64,000 bases of DNA, taken from Trichocoleus desertorum ATA4-8-CV12. GTDB lineage: Bacteria > Cyanobacteriota > Cyanobacteriia > FACHB-46. The stretch covers positions 1-64,000 of the forward strand of contig JAHHIL010000023.1 in NCBI GenBank assembly GCA_019358975.1. Direction: 5' to 3'. How positions within the stretch are numbered: position 1 is the first letter of the stretch; every line of letters starts with the position of its first letter. Both the position numbers and the translations under genes were made by a program. The notes under the pieces were generated by a model. It ran no database searches, was not told where the DNA came from, and worked only from the letters and a program-made list of their open reading frames with translations. Positions 52,297 through 61,108 of this stretch are shown piece by piece.

Positions 52297-53253
52297 TTAC
52301 TGTCTACTGCGATCGCTCCCTAGAAAAAAGTCCACTTTTTCCAGATATTGTAAGCACCGCTGATACTGGTCTGGATAATCCTTAGCTACCCGTGTCTCTA
52401 GGCGTTGAGCGATCGCGGCATCTCGTTTTGCTTCTCCAATCAAGTGAGTATAACCTACCTCAACGGGTCGTTTAGAGCCAAAAGCAGTTTCTGGAGAATC
52501 AAACAAGCACTGCATAGTGACATCTGGAAAACGGGACTCGGCAGACTGTTGATGATATTCCAGGCAAGCTGCTAGGAAATATTGTTCAATTAGGAGAGAG
52601 TCGCCCAGCTTGTTATCCATTAGGGCAAAAGCTGCCTGGTTGCCAGAGTTTGCAGCAATTTGCAAGGCCATATCGGCATAATGGTGAATAAAGTCTACAT
52701 GGTTGCCACCGATAATCCCGCAGCAATAAGCTAAATTGCGACGACCCGAAAAATACCAGTGCCACTCCTTCGGTAGCCAGCCATTGTTACTTTTTACGCG
52801 CTGATCAAACAGTTCAGGTCGATACCACCAACAAGTCGCATGATGTTCCCCAAAGACAAATGACTCCGGATTCTGCGTGAAAACCGGAGCTGAATCTAAT
52901 TCTGGAGGGAGCGGCTTCCACAAAAACACATCATTATCGACATGAACAAAGGGCTGGCTTTGACTACGGTAGGCCCACAGTTTGCCCAAAATCCACCAAT
53001 CCGGATCTTGGTGCTGGAGAGCATTCAATTCGGTAGATACCGTATCAAACTCTAGACCCAAACCATCCACCAGCATCTTCGCCCCTGCATCATCAGTCAC
53101 TAGCGCAGTTTCTGGATAATGTTTTCTTGCTGTTTCGAGGGATAAAATCCAGGCCAGTAAATGATGCTTCTCAGTGAACCAAATCGTCTGCCGATGGGCC
53201 CGGAAGGGTTTTGTCCAGAACGACCACACGGAGCGAGTGATGGATTGGGTCAT
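52297..53253 (-). CDS. DUF6734-like protein, possibly glycosyltransferase-fold
   Basis: A 318-residue cytosolic protein. It opens SVWSFWTKPFRAHRQTIWFT, then LALVTDDAGAKMLVDGLGLE-type sequence, and the central PFVHVDNDVFLWKPLPPELD carries a DND motif like the metal-binding DxD of GT-A glycosyltransferases. From memory this resembles the DUF6734 family. Whether it transfers a sugar is unproven. ATG 53253 overlaps the stop of the upstream IPT/CARDB gene (ATGA), so it is translated with it and is the last gene of the cassette. The terminator lies after it. Confidence 0.55.
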   Translation of the reverse strand: MTQSITRSVWSFWTKPFRAHRQTIWFTEKHHLLAWILSLETARKHYPETALVTDDAGAKMLVDGLGLEFDTVSTELNALQHQDPDWWILGKLWAYRSQSQPFVHVDNDVFLWKPLPPELDSAPVFTQNPESFVFGEHHATCWWYRPELFDQRVKSNNGWLPKEWHWYFSGRRNLAYCCGIIGGNHVDFIHHYADMALQIAANSGNQAAFALMDNKLGDSLLIEQYFLAACLEYHQQSAESRFPDVTMQCLFDSPETAFGSKRPVEVGYTHLIGEAKRDAAIAQRLETRVAKDYPDQYQRCLQYLEKVDFFLGSDRSRQ

Positions 53254-54794
53254 AAAAGACTGCTCCCGATCGCGCCTCCAGAGCCGTAGTAACTGGTTGC
53301 AGCGACGGTAAATGAATCTGTGGTCGTGACAGTACCGCCTCCAGTTTGAACCGTGATAGGCCAGTTGCCTGACGAAATGGAAGGCGCTTTGACAACAATT
53401 TGCGTTGCCGTAGGTGTGCCCACAATCGTGGCGTTGGTAGCCCCAAACCGAACCGAAACTTCGCCAACATTCAAGTAGTTGCCCACCAACGTCACATTAT
53501 CTCCCGCTCTGCCTGACTTCGGCGAGAACTGATTGGGCGACGGGTTGAAAACAGGAGCAGGGGGCGGAGGCGGGGCAGGAGGTGGGGGCAAACGATTGAC
53601 CACAAACTCGCGAATGAAGCTGTTATTGGTTGGCAATAGATCAGAGATTTTGTTCTCTGGATCTGCTGTGAAACGAATTCTGTAAACCCCAGGTTGATCA
53701 AACTTGTATTTAAAGCTGATTGAGTTATCGGTTGATTGCTGCTGCGATCGCAGTGCTGCATGAGCGTAGACGACTTGTTGGATCGCCTGCATTGATTCCT
53801 GAATTTCGTCTCCCTCGTCCTCAAACCTGAGCATGGTTTCAGTCTTAGGACTGGGTAGCGGCCACCTCCGCACCCTCACCTGAAAGAGCTGCCAACTCAC
53901 ATTGAAGTTAGTAGCATCGACGGTTCCTTGATTACTCAAAACTGCCCGAAACGTCGCTTCCTGCCCCTGGATCAGCGGTAGGGATGACTCTAAAACAATA
54001 TCTTTCACATAGAGATCCCAGACATCTGCTCGCCAAGGCAGAGAATTGATTTTCTGATTCGCGATTTTGGCAAATACTAAGCCACTGCCAATGACATTTC
54101 TGGGCATCTCCACCGTGAGACGGGTACTGGTGCGATCGCTCACCTTGGCTGCTTGGTCTTGAAAGTAAACTTCTACTGAGTCAGTACCACCCAGATTGCC
54201 GCCGTCAATCACCACAATACTACCTGGAGCCCCACTCTCTGGTTTAATTTGGGTGATAAACGGTAACTGTCGCCACAGCCGCAGCCGCGCTTCGTCTAGC
54301 CCACTCTTAGATGAGATCTCTGTCAGCATGGCAGGTGTTAGCGTTACCATTTCCAAGTCATTTACAGAATGGATGCCAACCGTTTTTAACTTTTGAATCT
54401 CTGAACTCTGAATATCCGGTAAGGTTTCTAACGTTCGATATTCGTTAGTTTCTAGGTCAATAGACTTGCGAGTTTCTTGGACTTGCGTATCCAATGCTGG
54501 CGTGAAACCTAGTTTGAGCACGGTAGCCCCAGTTTGTCCAGGCGGAGCAGTGCGAAACATGAGATGCCCTGCGGGGTCACGGCGCACATCCACTTGGAGA
54601 TCTAGGTTTAACTGGTTCACCATCATTGACAGCCGCCGATTTTGCGACTTGAGGATCAAAGTATCTTGGGCTTGATCCAACTCTGCCGTAATGATTTGAA
54701 TTAACTCCGACAACTGCCACTCATCATTGGGCAGCGCTGATGGTTCGTTGGAGAGAGACTCATTGGAGATGAAGGGGCGGTCGCTATTGGTCAC
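53250..54794 (-). CDS. IPT/TIG and CARDB multidomain protein of unknown function
   Basis: A 514-residue protein without a signal peptide, starting at GTG 54794. Domains: N-terminal region (about 25-110) with WQLSELIQIITAELDQAQD and VNQLNLDLQVDVRRDPAGHL then KLGFTPAL, a pattern close to trypsin-co-occurring (Trypco2-like) domains; a helix-hairpin-helix-like stretch SSEIQKLKTVGIHSVNDLEM (about 130-185); an IPT/TIG domain (ITQIKPESGAPGSIVVIDGG, 190-255); a CARDB-like Ig domain (270-390); a Pro-rich linker PPPPAPPPPPAP; and a second IPT/TIG domain (FSPKSGRAGDNVTLVGNYL) to the end. It looks like a modular scaffold or adaptor. Its stop overlaps the next start, so coupling with the 318-residue gene is certain. 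Confidence 0.75.
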   Translation of the reverse strand: MTNSDRPFISNESLSNEPSALPNDEWQLSELIQIITAELDQAQDTLILKSQNRRLSMMVNQLNLDLQVDVRRDPAGHLMFRTAPPGQTGATVLKLGFTPALDTQVQETRKSIDLETNEYRTLETLPDIQSSEIQKLKTVGIHSVNDLEMVTLTPAMLTEISSKSGLDEARLRLWRQLPFITQIKPESGAPGSIVVIDGGNLGGTDSVEVYFQDQAAKVSDRTSTRLTVEMPRNVIGSGLVFAKIANQKINSLPWRADVWDLYVKDIVLESSLPLIQGQEATFRAVLSNQGTVDATNFNVSWQLFQVRVRRWPLPSPKTETMLRFEDEGDEIQESMQAIQQVVYAHAALRSQQQSTDNSISFKYKFDQPGVYRIRFTADPENKISDLLPTNNSFIREFVVNRLPPPPAPPPPPAPVFNPSPNQFSPKSGRAGDNVTLVGNYLNVGEVSVRFGATNATIVGTPTATQIVVKAPSISSGNWPITVQTGGGTVTTTDSFTVAATSYYGSGGAIGSSLL

Positions 54795-54842
54795 AGAAGC
54801 TATGTCACGTTGAGATGGATATCACTGAACAAAAGTTCAGCC

Positions 54843-55178
54843 TTAAGGATTTAGCTTTAAGGTAACTCTAAAATGGCTCAATGCGTTAACCGACTTTGTG
54901 ACTAGGGGCGAGGGTAGGGTAGTCATCAGTCGAGCGGTTGCTAGCGAACCTGTGGAGCGTGGGGAAAGATGAAAATGCACAGGGAGATCGATAGCAATCT
55001 CATCTAAAATCAGGCTCGGCAAAGAGAGTTCCGAAGTGAGTTCCGAGGCGGATTCAGGCAAATTCGCTTGAGCCAGGAGATCTGGTAGGTCGTCCGGTTC
55101 TACTCCTTGAGTCGCTGGGATTTGGGACATCTCCCCGGCGGTCATCACGACTAGGTCACTAAAGTGGATAGAAGGCAT
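54843..55178 (-). CDS. Small acidic beta-rich hypothetical protein
   Basis: A 111-residue protein from ATG 55178 (an in-frame upstream start at 55232 is weak). It begins MPSIHFSDLVVMTAGEMSQI, is acidic in the middle (PDDLPDLLAQANLPESASEL) and ends with strands LDEIAIDLPVHFHL and SHFRVTLKLNP. The end pattern (x-I-x-L-D-L-x-V ... V-x-L-x-L-x-P) recurs in the upstream and downstream proteins of this cassette. No family recognised. It lies 48 bp before the IPT/CARDB gene. Confidence 0.5.
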   Translation of the reverse strand: MPSIHFSDLVVMTAGEMSQIPATQGVEPDDLPDLLAQANLPESASELTSELSLPSLILDEIAIDLPVHFHLSPRSTGSLATARLMTTLPSPLVTKSVNALSHFRVTLKLNP

Positions 55179-55244
55179 GTCGTTTCTACAGATATAAATT
55201 TGCAGTTGAGGTTTTAGAAGTGCTGGTTGCAAGTAAAATTTAAA

Positions 55245-55282
55245 CCTAAGCCCCAGCCCCTTCCTGGGTGTGGAAGGGGAGC
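55245..55282. repeat. Palindromic repeat, copy A
   Basis: CCTAAGCCCCAGCCCCTTCC then GGAAGGGGAGC with a 7-nt loop; the perfect stem CCCCTTCC/GGAAGGGG lies at 55257-55264 and 55272-55279. It follows the stop of the 412-residue gene (minus strand) and may also end transcription. A second copy is at 60924. Confidence 0.6.
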
Positions 55283-55294
55283 CAACTACTTCGT

Positions 55295-56533
55295 CTAGAC
55301 GATGGGAGCTAGATCAGACTCTTTTACTGAACCTGTACCGTCGTTTAGCGGCTTGTAATCTGTTTTGAACTTCAGGGTGACTTGCCCACTCATTTGAGTC
55401 AGGGTTTCAATGTTGCCCACAGAAGTTTGATCTACAGTGCTGACGCTGAGGTTGTTATAGTAGGCACTGACGCTAGCATTGCCCCAACCCCAGGTTGCGC
55501 CTGCCTTGACCGAACCTCCATAACTTGTGCTATTTCGCTTAGCAGTGTTCGTGCTGCTTGACTCAGTAGAGGCAACTCGGAAAATTAGCTTGGTATTAAT
55601 TTCTCCCTCGGTGATGACAATCCGAGCCATCCCTTCGCGTGCCATCTGCCGCAGTTGGTTCATGCCATCACGGGCTAGACCATGCTTGATGGCAGTCTGA
55701 ATGGTACTGATATCAGTGTTGATGTAGACTTTGGAACTATTGGCCTCAATGCCATCGGCCTTATCAAAATCGCTTTCAAAGAGTTCTTTGACTTTTGTTT
55801 CATCAATGACATTAGTGGTGGACTTAACGATGTCATCTTGCCCGAAAAGCCTCAAGATCTCCGCTCGGTGTCCACCTGTAACAGGTGCCATGTAGTAGAG
55901 GCGCTTGAGATGGTAAGCTCGTCGAGGCTCACCCACTACGACTCCGAACGCTTTGTCCTTTCCAGTAGTATCCTTTTCTGTAAACGTCAGTTGGTCAAGT
56001 TTTTCTGCGACTGCATCGTCTGATACGTTGTCAGAAGCAAATTCTTTCAGGCTCTTGGTCAGCTCAGCAACCATCTCACTGTAAGCTTTCATCTGATCAA
56101 TAGTCGCTTTGATGATCGAGTTGAAAGTACCTGTGATTAATCCTTGAGTGAATTCAACAAACGCCATCCCGGTTTGCTGGGAACCTCTCACCGCTGCATC
56201 GATCGCCCGCTCTGTCGTACCATTACCATTACCCATTGCCAAGTTTTCGTTAATTGGAGCCACCAAGCCCATCGGCATTGATTCCATATTGGCATCTTGG
56301 GGTCGCAGGAGTTCTAACAACGTATCCTGCACAACTGTGGTAACTCCCTGGCGTAGCAGTTCACGCTCTGCATCATCACTGCCAATTTTCTCAACACTAC
56401 GCTCAATCACTTCCATCAAGCGGTCTACCCCACCTGCGACTGCTTCATCTACAGGGGCGATCGCTTCGAGCTGAGGTTGTAGCTCTGAGTTATCAGTGTT
56501 GGAATCGTTGTTCTGCTTGCGATTGCGAGCCAT
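55295..56533 (-). CDS. Unknown 412-residue protein, helical N-half and Gly/Ser beta C-half
   Basis: ATG 56533 is preceded by AAGGAGAT at ideal spacing. Residues 1-190 are helical and Glu/Asp-rich (VDRLMEVIERSVEKIGSDDA, TTVVQDTLLELLRPQD, TKSLKEFASDNVSDDAVAEK). The middle holds RRAYHLKRLYYMAPVTGGHR and AEILRLFGQDDIVK. The C-terminal part alternates small and hydrophobic residues (SYGGSVKAGATWGWGNASVS, AYYNNLSVSTVDQTS), as in membrane-inserting beta-hairpins of pore-forming proteins, then ends TLKFKTDYKPL. No signal peptide. I know no family. It sits between the broken papain-like gene and the small beta-rich gene. Confidence 0.7.
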   Translation of the reverse strand: MARNRKQNNDSNTDNSELQPQLEAIAPVDEAVAGGVDRLMEVIERSVEKIGSDDAERELLRQGVTTVVQDTLLELLRPQDANMESMPMGLVAPINENLAMGNGNGTTERAIDAAVRGSQQTGMAFVEFTQGLITGTFNSIIKATIDQMKAYSEMVAELTKSLKEFASDNVSDDAVAEKLDQLTFTEKDTTGKDKAFGVVVGEPRRAYHLKRLYYMAPVTGGHRAEILRLFGQDDIVKSTTNVIDETKVKELFESDFDKADGIEANSSKVYINTDISTIQTAIKHGLARDGMNQLRQMAREGMARIVITEGEINTKLIFRVASTESSSTNTAKRNSTSYGGSVKAGATWGWGNASVSAYYNNLSVSTVDQTSVGNIETLTQMSGQVTLKFKTDYKPLNDGTGSVKESDLAPIV

Positions 56534-56674
56534 GTTTAAGATCTCCTTAGTTTTTGATTAATAGAAAGCAATTCAACTGAGAAGCAGGCGAAACAGGAGA
56601 GATTACTCTCAGGCTGCTGACTGTTGCAGTGAAAAAACTTTTAGCTAGGACTATGACGCTGAAGATCATTGGGT

Positions 56675-57459
56675 TTAGCAACTCAGGCCAAAGACGCCAG
56701 TATCTACCCAATCTTGTTTTAGAAGCACCCACCAGTCCACCGAAAGCCCACCCTGAATATATTTGTAGGGCAACCAGCCATACCCTTCTTTACCCCAACT
56801 CGTACCCCAGGAATTTCGGATTAGGATCGCTCCTTTGCTCTTGCTTCCCCCTGCTTTAGGATGCTCAATCACCATAGAATCGTCGTAGCCAACTGCAACC
56901 ATTGCATGACCTCCTTTGGGGCGATCGCTGTTGCATGGATAGGGAAGTTGACCCAAGGTTTCAGGTTGCGTGGCATGTAGTAAAGGCGCATCAAAAAGCA
57001 TGGTGCCAAACGCCAAGGGAAAGCCTGCCGCCAATTGAGTTTTGATAGTTAACAACAATTCATCAACTTGGATGTTTGGGGTATCTAAGCGGACATAATT
57101 GATCGACTTATAATTGGCCTCAATAAGTTTTTGGTGGCTTTATAGAGAAACAAGCGGGAGCGGTGGCTGTACTCGTCGAGAGCTTTTTGCTCCAAGTACT
57201 CTGCGATCGCAGTAACGACATGGGCTGTACAAGCTTCTACTTTGCCTTGATCTTCAACCGGAGAGAAACCCGGACGTAGATCGACAAAAGCGGGCAGGTC
57301 TAGTTTCTTGAACTGCTTTTTTTCTACGAGTTCTGCGGAGCGACCCAGGAGAGTTTCCATCATGGGTTGCACGACTCGGCTGGTCAACCTGAGATCTCGG
57401 TGATCTGGATAATCACGGACCCAGCCCATGCTATGTTGACGGCTAGCAATTCCATTCAT
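56675..57459 (-). pseudogene. Papain-like C1 protease with internal deletion
   Basis: The first 124-codon frame starts ATG 57459 with MGWVRDYPDHRDLRLTSRVV, PAFVDLRPGFSPVEDQGKVE and the catalytic Cys in EACTAHVV, then ends soon after LFLYKATKNLL. The second frame resumes about 57118 with NYKSINYVRLDTPNIQVDEL and carries the catalytic His in GGHAMVAVGYDD and the Asn in LIRNSWGTSWGKEGYGW. Compared with full-length relatives, the middle stretch of several dozen residues is missing and the frame is shifted by the same event. So all three catalytic residues survive but the gene cannot give one chain. Confidence 0.75.
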
Positions 57460-57481
57460 GTAGCGTTGTGACTTTCAATTT

Positions 57482-57664
57482 TCAGGATGAGTGAAGTAAC
57501 TTGGGGGGTAGATGCCGAGGCTCCCAACTTGATCGAGCGAAAAAGTTGAAAATCGCCTCCGAGTCGGTCTTGAGGTTAGCCTCAAAAACCAACGCTAGGT
57601 GGACTTTAATAGGCTTCAACCCTAGATTGCAGTATTCCGTATTTTCCTCAGCCAATTCCTGCAA
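57482..57664 (-). CDS. Short frame of unknown function, possible trypco-like fragment
   Basis: A 60-residue frame upstream of the broken protease. Its centre LKPIKVHLALVFEANLKT shows beta strands like those of neighbouring cassette proteins, then an unrelated-looking end. It may be the truncated start of a small partner gene. No ribosome binding site. Confidence 0.3.
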   Translation of the reverse strand: MQELAEENTEYCNLGLKPIKVHLALVFEANLKTDSEAIFNFFARSSWEPRHLPPKLLHSS

Positions 57665-57846
57665 TTGATACCGTTAATTTCTGTTAAAGCCCTGCTGTTC
57701 CGGTTCTACAAAAGCGATCGCGACTCACTCATCCTGAACGATTAACCTAGAATTGCTAGATTACTAGTTTTAGCTGTTTTGTAGCTTGTCCAATAGTTCA
57801 TGACATCTTTAGCCAGCTCTGAAATTTTTTGCCTAATACTTTTTGC

Positions 57847-58230
57847 CTAATCCTGAATGTATTCCTGGCCTGAGAGCATCGCAATTTCGGCTCGGACGAA
57901 TTCTCGGCCTAGATAGGCGGCATGATCGAGTCTGGTGATGGGGTTGGCTGCTTCGGACTCAAAGATTTGGATGCAAAGTTCTTTGGCACTTCTGCCGCTG
58001 TAAATTTTGGTATGGGTTCGCTCGATTTTTCCCCGAACCGGAATCACTTCGCCTGTTTCTGGGTCAACGGCAAGACCGCGCTCGTTGATGACGTTGGTGT
58101 AGTGCTTGGCGCAAATTTGGTTGGCCTCGCGATCGATATAGATGATGAAGTAGCCGCCTGGATCGAGTTCGATGTAGCGGTTGGATAGTTTGTGATCGAG
58201 CGCAGTAACCGCTTCAACAAGTTGACTCAT
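57847..58230 (-). CDS. DUF4346-family protein
   Basis: A 127-residue protein matching the conserved cyanobacterial DUF4346 pattern: SNRYIELDPGGYFIIYIDRE, ICAKHYTNVINERGLAVDPE, GKIERTHTKIYSGRSAKELC and DHAAYLGREFVRAEIAMLSG. In some genomes the same domain is fused to a dihydropteroate-synthase-like enzyme. Its function is unknown. I use ATG 58230 (MSQLVEAV); ATG 58239 would add three residues. Confidence 0.85.
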   Translation of the reverse strand: MSQLVEAVTALDHKLSNRYIELDPGGYFIIYIDREANQICAKHYTNVINERGLAVDPETGEVIPVRGKIERTHTKIYSGRSAKELCIQIFESEAANPITRLDHAAYLGREFVRAEIAMLSGQEYIQD

Positions 58231-58336
58231 GGGATGCAACGTTTAAAGAATGGACATTTGTGACCCTGACTACATTCTACGAAGAGAGGGTGCCCCTGCG
58301 GATCAAATCGAGCAGGCTTGTGAGAAGTGATGTCAA

Positions 58337-58939
58337 CTAAGCTTGAGGTTGAAAGTAGCCTAGGTGCTCCTCTCCTTGCCGCTCTGGAACAGAATTGGTC
58401 ACTGGTTTTAGCCCTAGAAGATCAAACCGGGGTTCGAAGTACTGCCGAATTTCGGTGGGTGTAATGCCAAAGGGAGGGCCACCCGGACGGTGGTGAGTGA
58501 AGAAAAGGGCTAGCAGTTGACCTTGGGGTTTAAGCAGGGTGTGGACGAGTTGCACGTAGGTAGGTCGCTGCTCTGGGGCGATCGCGCAGAAGCAGGTATG
58601 CTCAATTACGTAGTCAAACTCGCCCGGAAATTCAGCAGCTAAATCAAAAATATCGCGCTGGAGGAATTGAGCTGGGCTTTGGCTGGCTTGGGCTAGCGCG
58701 GTAGCGGCGGCGATCGCGGCAGGGGCAAAGTCGAACCCCACTACGTCAAAACCATGTGCTGCAAATAAAAGCGCGTCATAACCACGACCGCAGCCCAGAA
58801 CCGCAACTCGACCGGGTTTAGGGGCACTTGGCGAACTGAGAAGGGTGACAAACGCTGGTGCAGCTTGCCCCAGATCCCAGCGGTCTGTGCCTTCGTGATA
58901 CCGTTGTTCCCAATATTCTACTTCTTTGACTGACACCAT
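58337..58939 (-). CDS. Thiopurine-type/class I methyltransferase
   Basis: A 200-residue SAM methyltransferase. YWEQRYHEGTDRWDLGQAAP is the TPMT-like substrate loop; motif I is RVAVLGCGRGYDALLFAAHG, motif II VVGFDFAPAAIAAA, and later CAIAPEQRPTYVQLVHTLLK and RPGGPPFGITPTEI. Such enzymes methylate thiols, halides or tellurite-like substrates. ATG 58939 is used; the upstream in-frame extension to 59095 enters the divergent RibD-like gene. Confidence 0.88.
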   Translation of the reverse strand: MVSVKEVEYWEQRYHEGTDRWDLGQAAPAFVTLLSSPSAPKPGRVAVLGCGRGYDALLFAAHGFDVVGFDFAPAAIAAATALAQASQSPAQFLQRDIFDLAAEFPGEFDYVIEHTCFCAIAPEQRPTYVQLVHTLLKPQGQLLALFFTHHRPGGPPFGITPTEIRQYFEPRFDLLGLKPVTNSVPERQGEEHLGYFQPQA

Positions 58940-58982
58940 CAGTAAGATTGTCCTCAATTCGTCTAGTTTAAACAAAACTTCT

Positions 58983-59681
58983 ATGGATAACTCTGCTTCT
59001 CGACCACAGACCACGGTGGTATTGGCGATGAGTGCGGATGGCAAAATTGCTGATGTAACGCGATCGCCTGCTCGCTTTGGCTCTGAGGCAGACAAAGCCC
59101 ATTTGGAGCAACAGGTGGCTCAGGCGGATGCAGTGCTATTTGGGGCGGGTACGTTACGCGCTTACGGCACAACGCTGCGGGTATCTCATCCAGAACTTTT
59201 GGCAATGCGATCGCAGCAAGGGAAGCCGCCTCAGCCTGTGCAAATGGTCTGCTCCCGATTGGCTGAATTTGACCCGAATCTCCGCTTTTTTCAGCAGCCT
59301 GTTCCTCGTTGGTTGCTGACGACTGCGGCTGGCGCTAAGACTTGGCAGGAAAGGACGGGTTTTGAGCGCATTCTAGTGGCTGAGGCGGCTGAGCAAACCT
59401 TGGATTGGGTTACGGCGTTGCAGCAATTAGCAAGCCTAGGGATTCAGCGGTTAGCGGTGCTAGGAGGGGGTGAGTTGGTGGCCTCTTTGATGGCATTGGA
59501 TTTGATTGATGAACTGTGGCTGACGGTTTGCCCGTTGATCCTGGGCGGAGCGATCGCGCCGACTCCGGTGCAAGGTGTAGGTTTTCCGGCGGAGTTGGCT
59601 CCCCGTCTAGAATTGCGCTCAGTAGAAACCTGCGGCCCCGAAGTTTTTCTGCACTATCGCCTGCAACGCGGAAAAGATTGA
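58983..59681 (+). CDS. RibD C-terminal-like reductase
   Basis: A 232-residue protein with the RibD/DHFR-like reductase fold: TTVVLAMSADGKIADVTRSP, DAVLFGAGTLRAYGTTLRVS, IQRLAVLGGGELVASLMALD and LVDELWLTVCPLILGG-type end. It matches the stand-alone reductase half of RibD and lacks the deaminase domain, so it may reduce a pyrimidine or similar compound. ATG 58983 is used; a start at 58926 would overlap the divergent methyltransferase. The acyltransferase gene follows after 17 bp. Confidence 0.88.
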   Translation: MDNSASRPQTTVVLAMSADGKIADVTRSPARFGSEADKAHLEQQVAQADAVLFGAGTLRAYGTTLRVSHPELLAMRSQQGKPPQPVQMVCSRLAEFDPNLRFFQQPVPRWLLTTAAGAKTWQERTGFERILVAEAAEQTLDWVTALQQLASLGIQRLAVLGGGELVASLMALDLIDELWLTVCPLILGGAIAPTPVQGVGFPAELAPRLELRSVETCGPEVFLHYRLQRGKD

Positions 59682-59698
59682 ATTACGCTAGAGAGCGG

Positions 59699-60919
59699 AT
59701 GGCCCTAACTCCAGCAATCATGGTCGAACAACTCCAGCCCCGTTATTCTCTCGCTTGGATCAACAAAATTTCTGAGGTGCCCCAAGCCGAATGGGACGCT
59801 TTAGCCCTGCCCTTGAAAACACCGTTTTTTGAGTGGGATTGGCTGAATAATATGGAAACTTCGGGTAGTGCCACGGCTAAAGCGGGGTGGTTGCCCAATC
59901 ACCTCACCGTTTGGCGCGATCGCCACTTGATCGCTGCTGCCCCGCTCTACCTCAAAGGCCACAGCTACGGTGAGTTTGTCTTCGACCAGCAGTGGGCCGA
60001 CTTAGCCCAACGCTTAGGCGTCAGCTACTACCCTAAACTTTTAGGCATGTCTCCCTTCACCCCTGCCGAGGGCTATCGCTTTCTGATTGCTCCCGGCGAA
60101 GATGAAGACGAAATCGTGGAAATGATGCTAGACGAAATCGATCACTTCTGCGATCGCAACCGTATCTCTGGGTGTCACTTTCTCTACGTCGATCCCGAAT
60201 GGCGACCTGTCCTAGAGCGCCACGGCTTCACCACTTGGCTGCACCATAGCTTCATCTGGAGCAACCTCGGCTTCCAAAGCTTTGATGACTACTTGAATGT
60301 TTTCAACGCCAACCAACGACGCAACATCAAGCGAGAACGCAAAGCAGTCGAAAAAGCTGGCCTAACGGTGAAAACCTTCACTGGAGAAGATATCCCTAAC
60401 TCTCTATTCTCGTTAATGTATACCTACTACGCCGATACCTGCGACAAATTCGGCTGGTGGGGCAGCAAATATCTAACTCGTCGCTTCTTCGAGCAACTCC
60501 AGCCCCATTATCGTCATCGTGTTGTCTTCGTTGCCGCCTACAGCGAACAAGATCCCCGCCAGCCAATGGGTATGTCCTTTTGCCTCACCAAGGGCGATCG
60601 CCTTTACGGACGCTATTGGGGTAGCCAGCAAGATATTGACTGCCTCCACTTCGACGCTTGCTACTACACCCCGATTGAGTGGGCGATCGCCAACGGCATC
60701 CAAACCTTCGATCCTGGCGCGGGCGGTCGTCACAAAAAACGCCGGGGCTTTCCCGCCACCCCTAACCACAGCCTGCACCGCTTCTACGACAAACGCCTCA
60801 GCCAAATCCTGCGATCGTATATCCGTGAAGTGAATGAACTAGAACAACAAGAGATGGACGGCATCAACGAAGCCCTCCCCTTCAAACAAGCCAACCCCAG
60901 TTTAGACAATCAAGAGTAG
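59699..60919 (+). CDS. FemAB-like/GNAT acyltransferase (peptidogalycan-type)
   Basis: A 406-residue protein. From AEWDALALPLKTPFFEWDWL through NHLTVWRDRHLIAAAPLYLK and GCHFLYVDPEWRPVLERHGF to YGRYWGSQQDIDCLHFDACY and PGAGGRHKKRRGFPATPNHS it follows the FemAB-like DUF482 pattern, in which a GNAT fold transfers an acyl or aminoacyl group. The acceptor is unknown. ATG 59699 starts 17 bp after the RibD-like gene, so they form an operon; ATG 59720 is an alternative. Confidence 0.88.
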   Translation: MALTPAIMVEQLQPRYSLAWINKISEVPQAEWDALALPLKTPFFEWDWLNNMETSGSATAKAGWLPNHLTVWRDRHLIAAAPLYLKGHSYGEFVFDQQWADLAQRLGVSYYPKLLGMSPFTPAEGYRFLIAPGEDEDEIVEMMLDEIDHFCDRNRISGCHFLYVDPEWRPVLERHGFTTWLHHSFIWSNLGFQSFDDYLNVFNANQRRNIKRERKAVEKAGLTVKTFTGEDIPNSLFSLMYTYYADTCDKFGWWGSKYLTRRFFEQLQPHYRHRVVFVAAYSEQDPRQPMGMSFCLTKGDRLYGRYWGSQQDIDCLHFDACYYTPIEWAIANGIQTFDPGAGGRHKKRRGFPATPNHSLHRFYDKRLSQILRSYIREVNELEQQEMDGINEALPFKQANPSLDNQE

Positions 60920-60923
60920 ATGA

Positions 60924-60983
60924 CCTAACCCCCAGCCCCTTCCCTGCTGTAGCTTGCTTCCCCGCAGGGGTGGGAAGGGGAGC
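60924..60983. repeat. Palindromic repeat, copy B
   Basis: CCTAACCCCCAGCCCCTTCCC and GGGAAGGGGAGC, with an inner stem CCCCGCAGGGG-type insert, lie right after the acyltransferase stop. The ends match copy A at 55245; the longer loop carries extra sequence. It may work as a terminator. Confidence 0.6.
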
Positions 60984-61108
60984 TTAAAAAAGAAGGGGGA
61001 GTAAATATATCCTTTTGGAGGGGGTCTGGGGGACGCAACCGTCCCTCAGCGGGGGTTTGGGGGCGAGTGCCCCCAAGGCTCGGATTTCCAAAGAGATAAC
61101 CAACCTCA

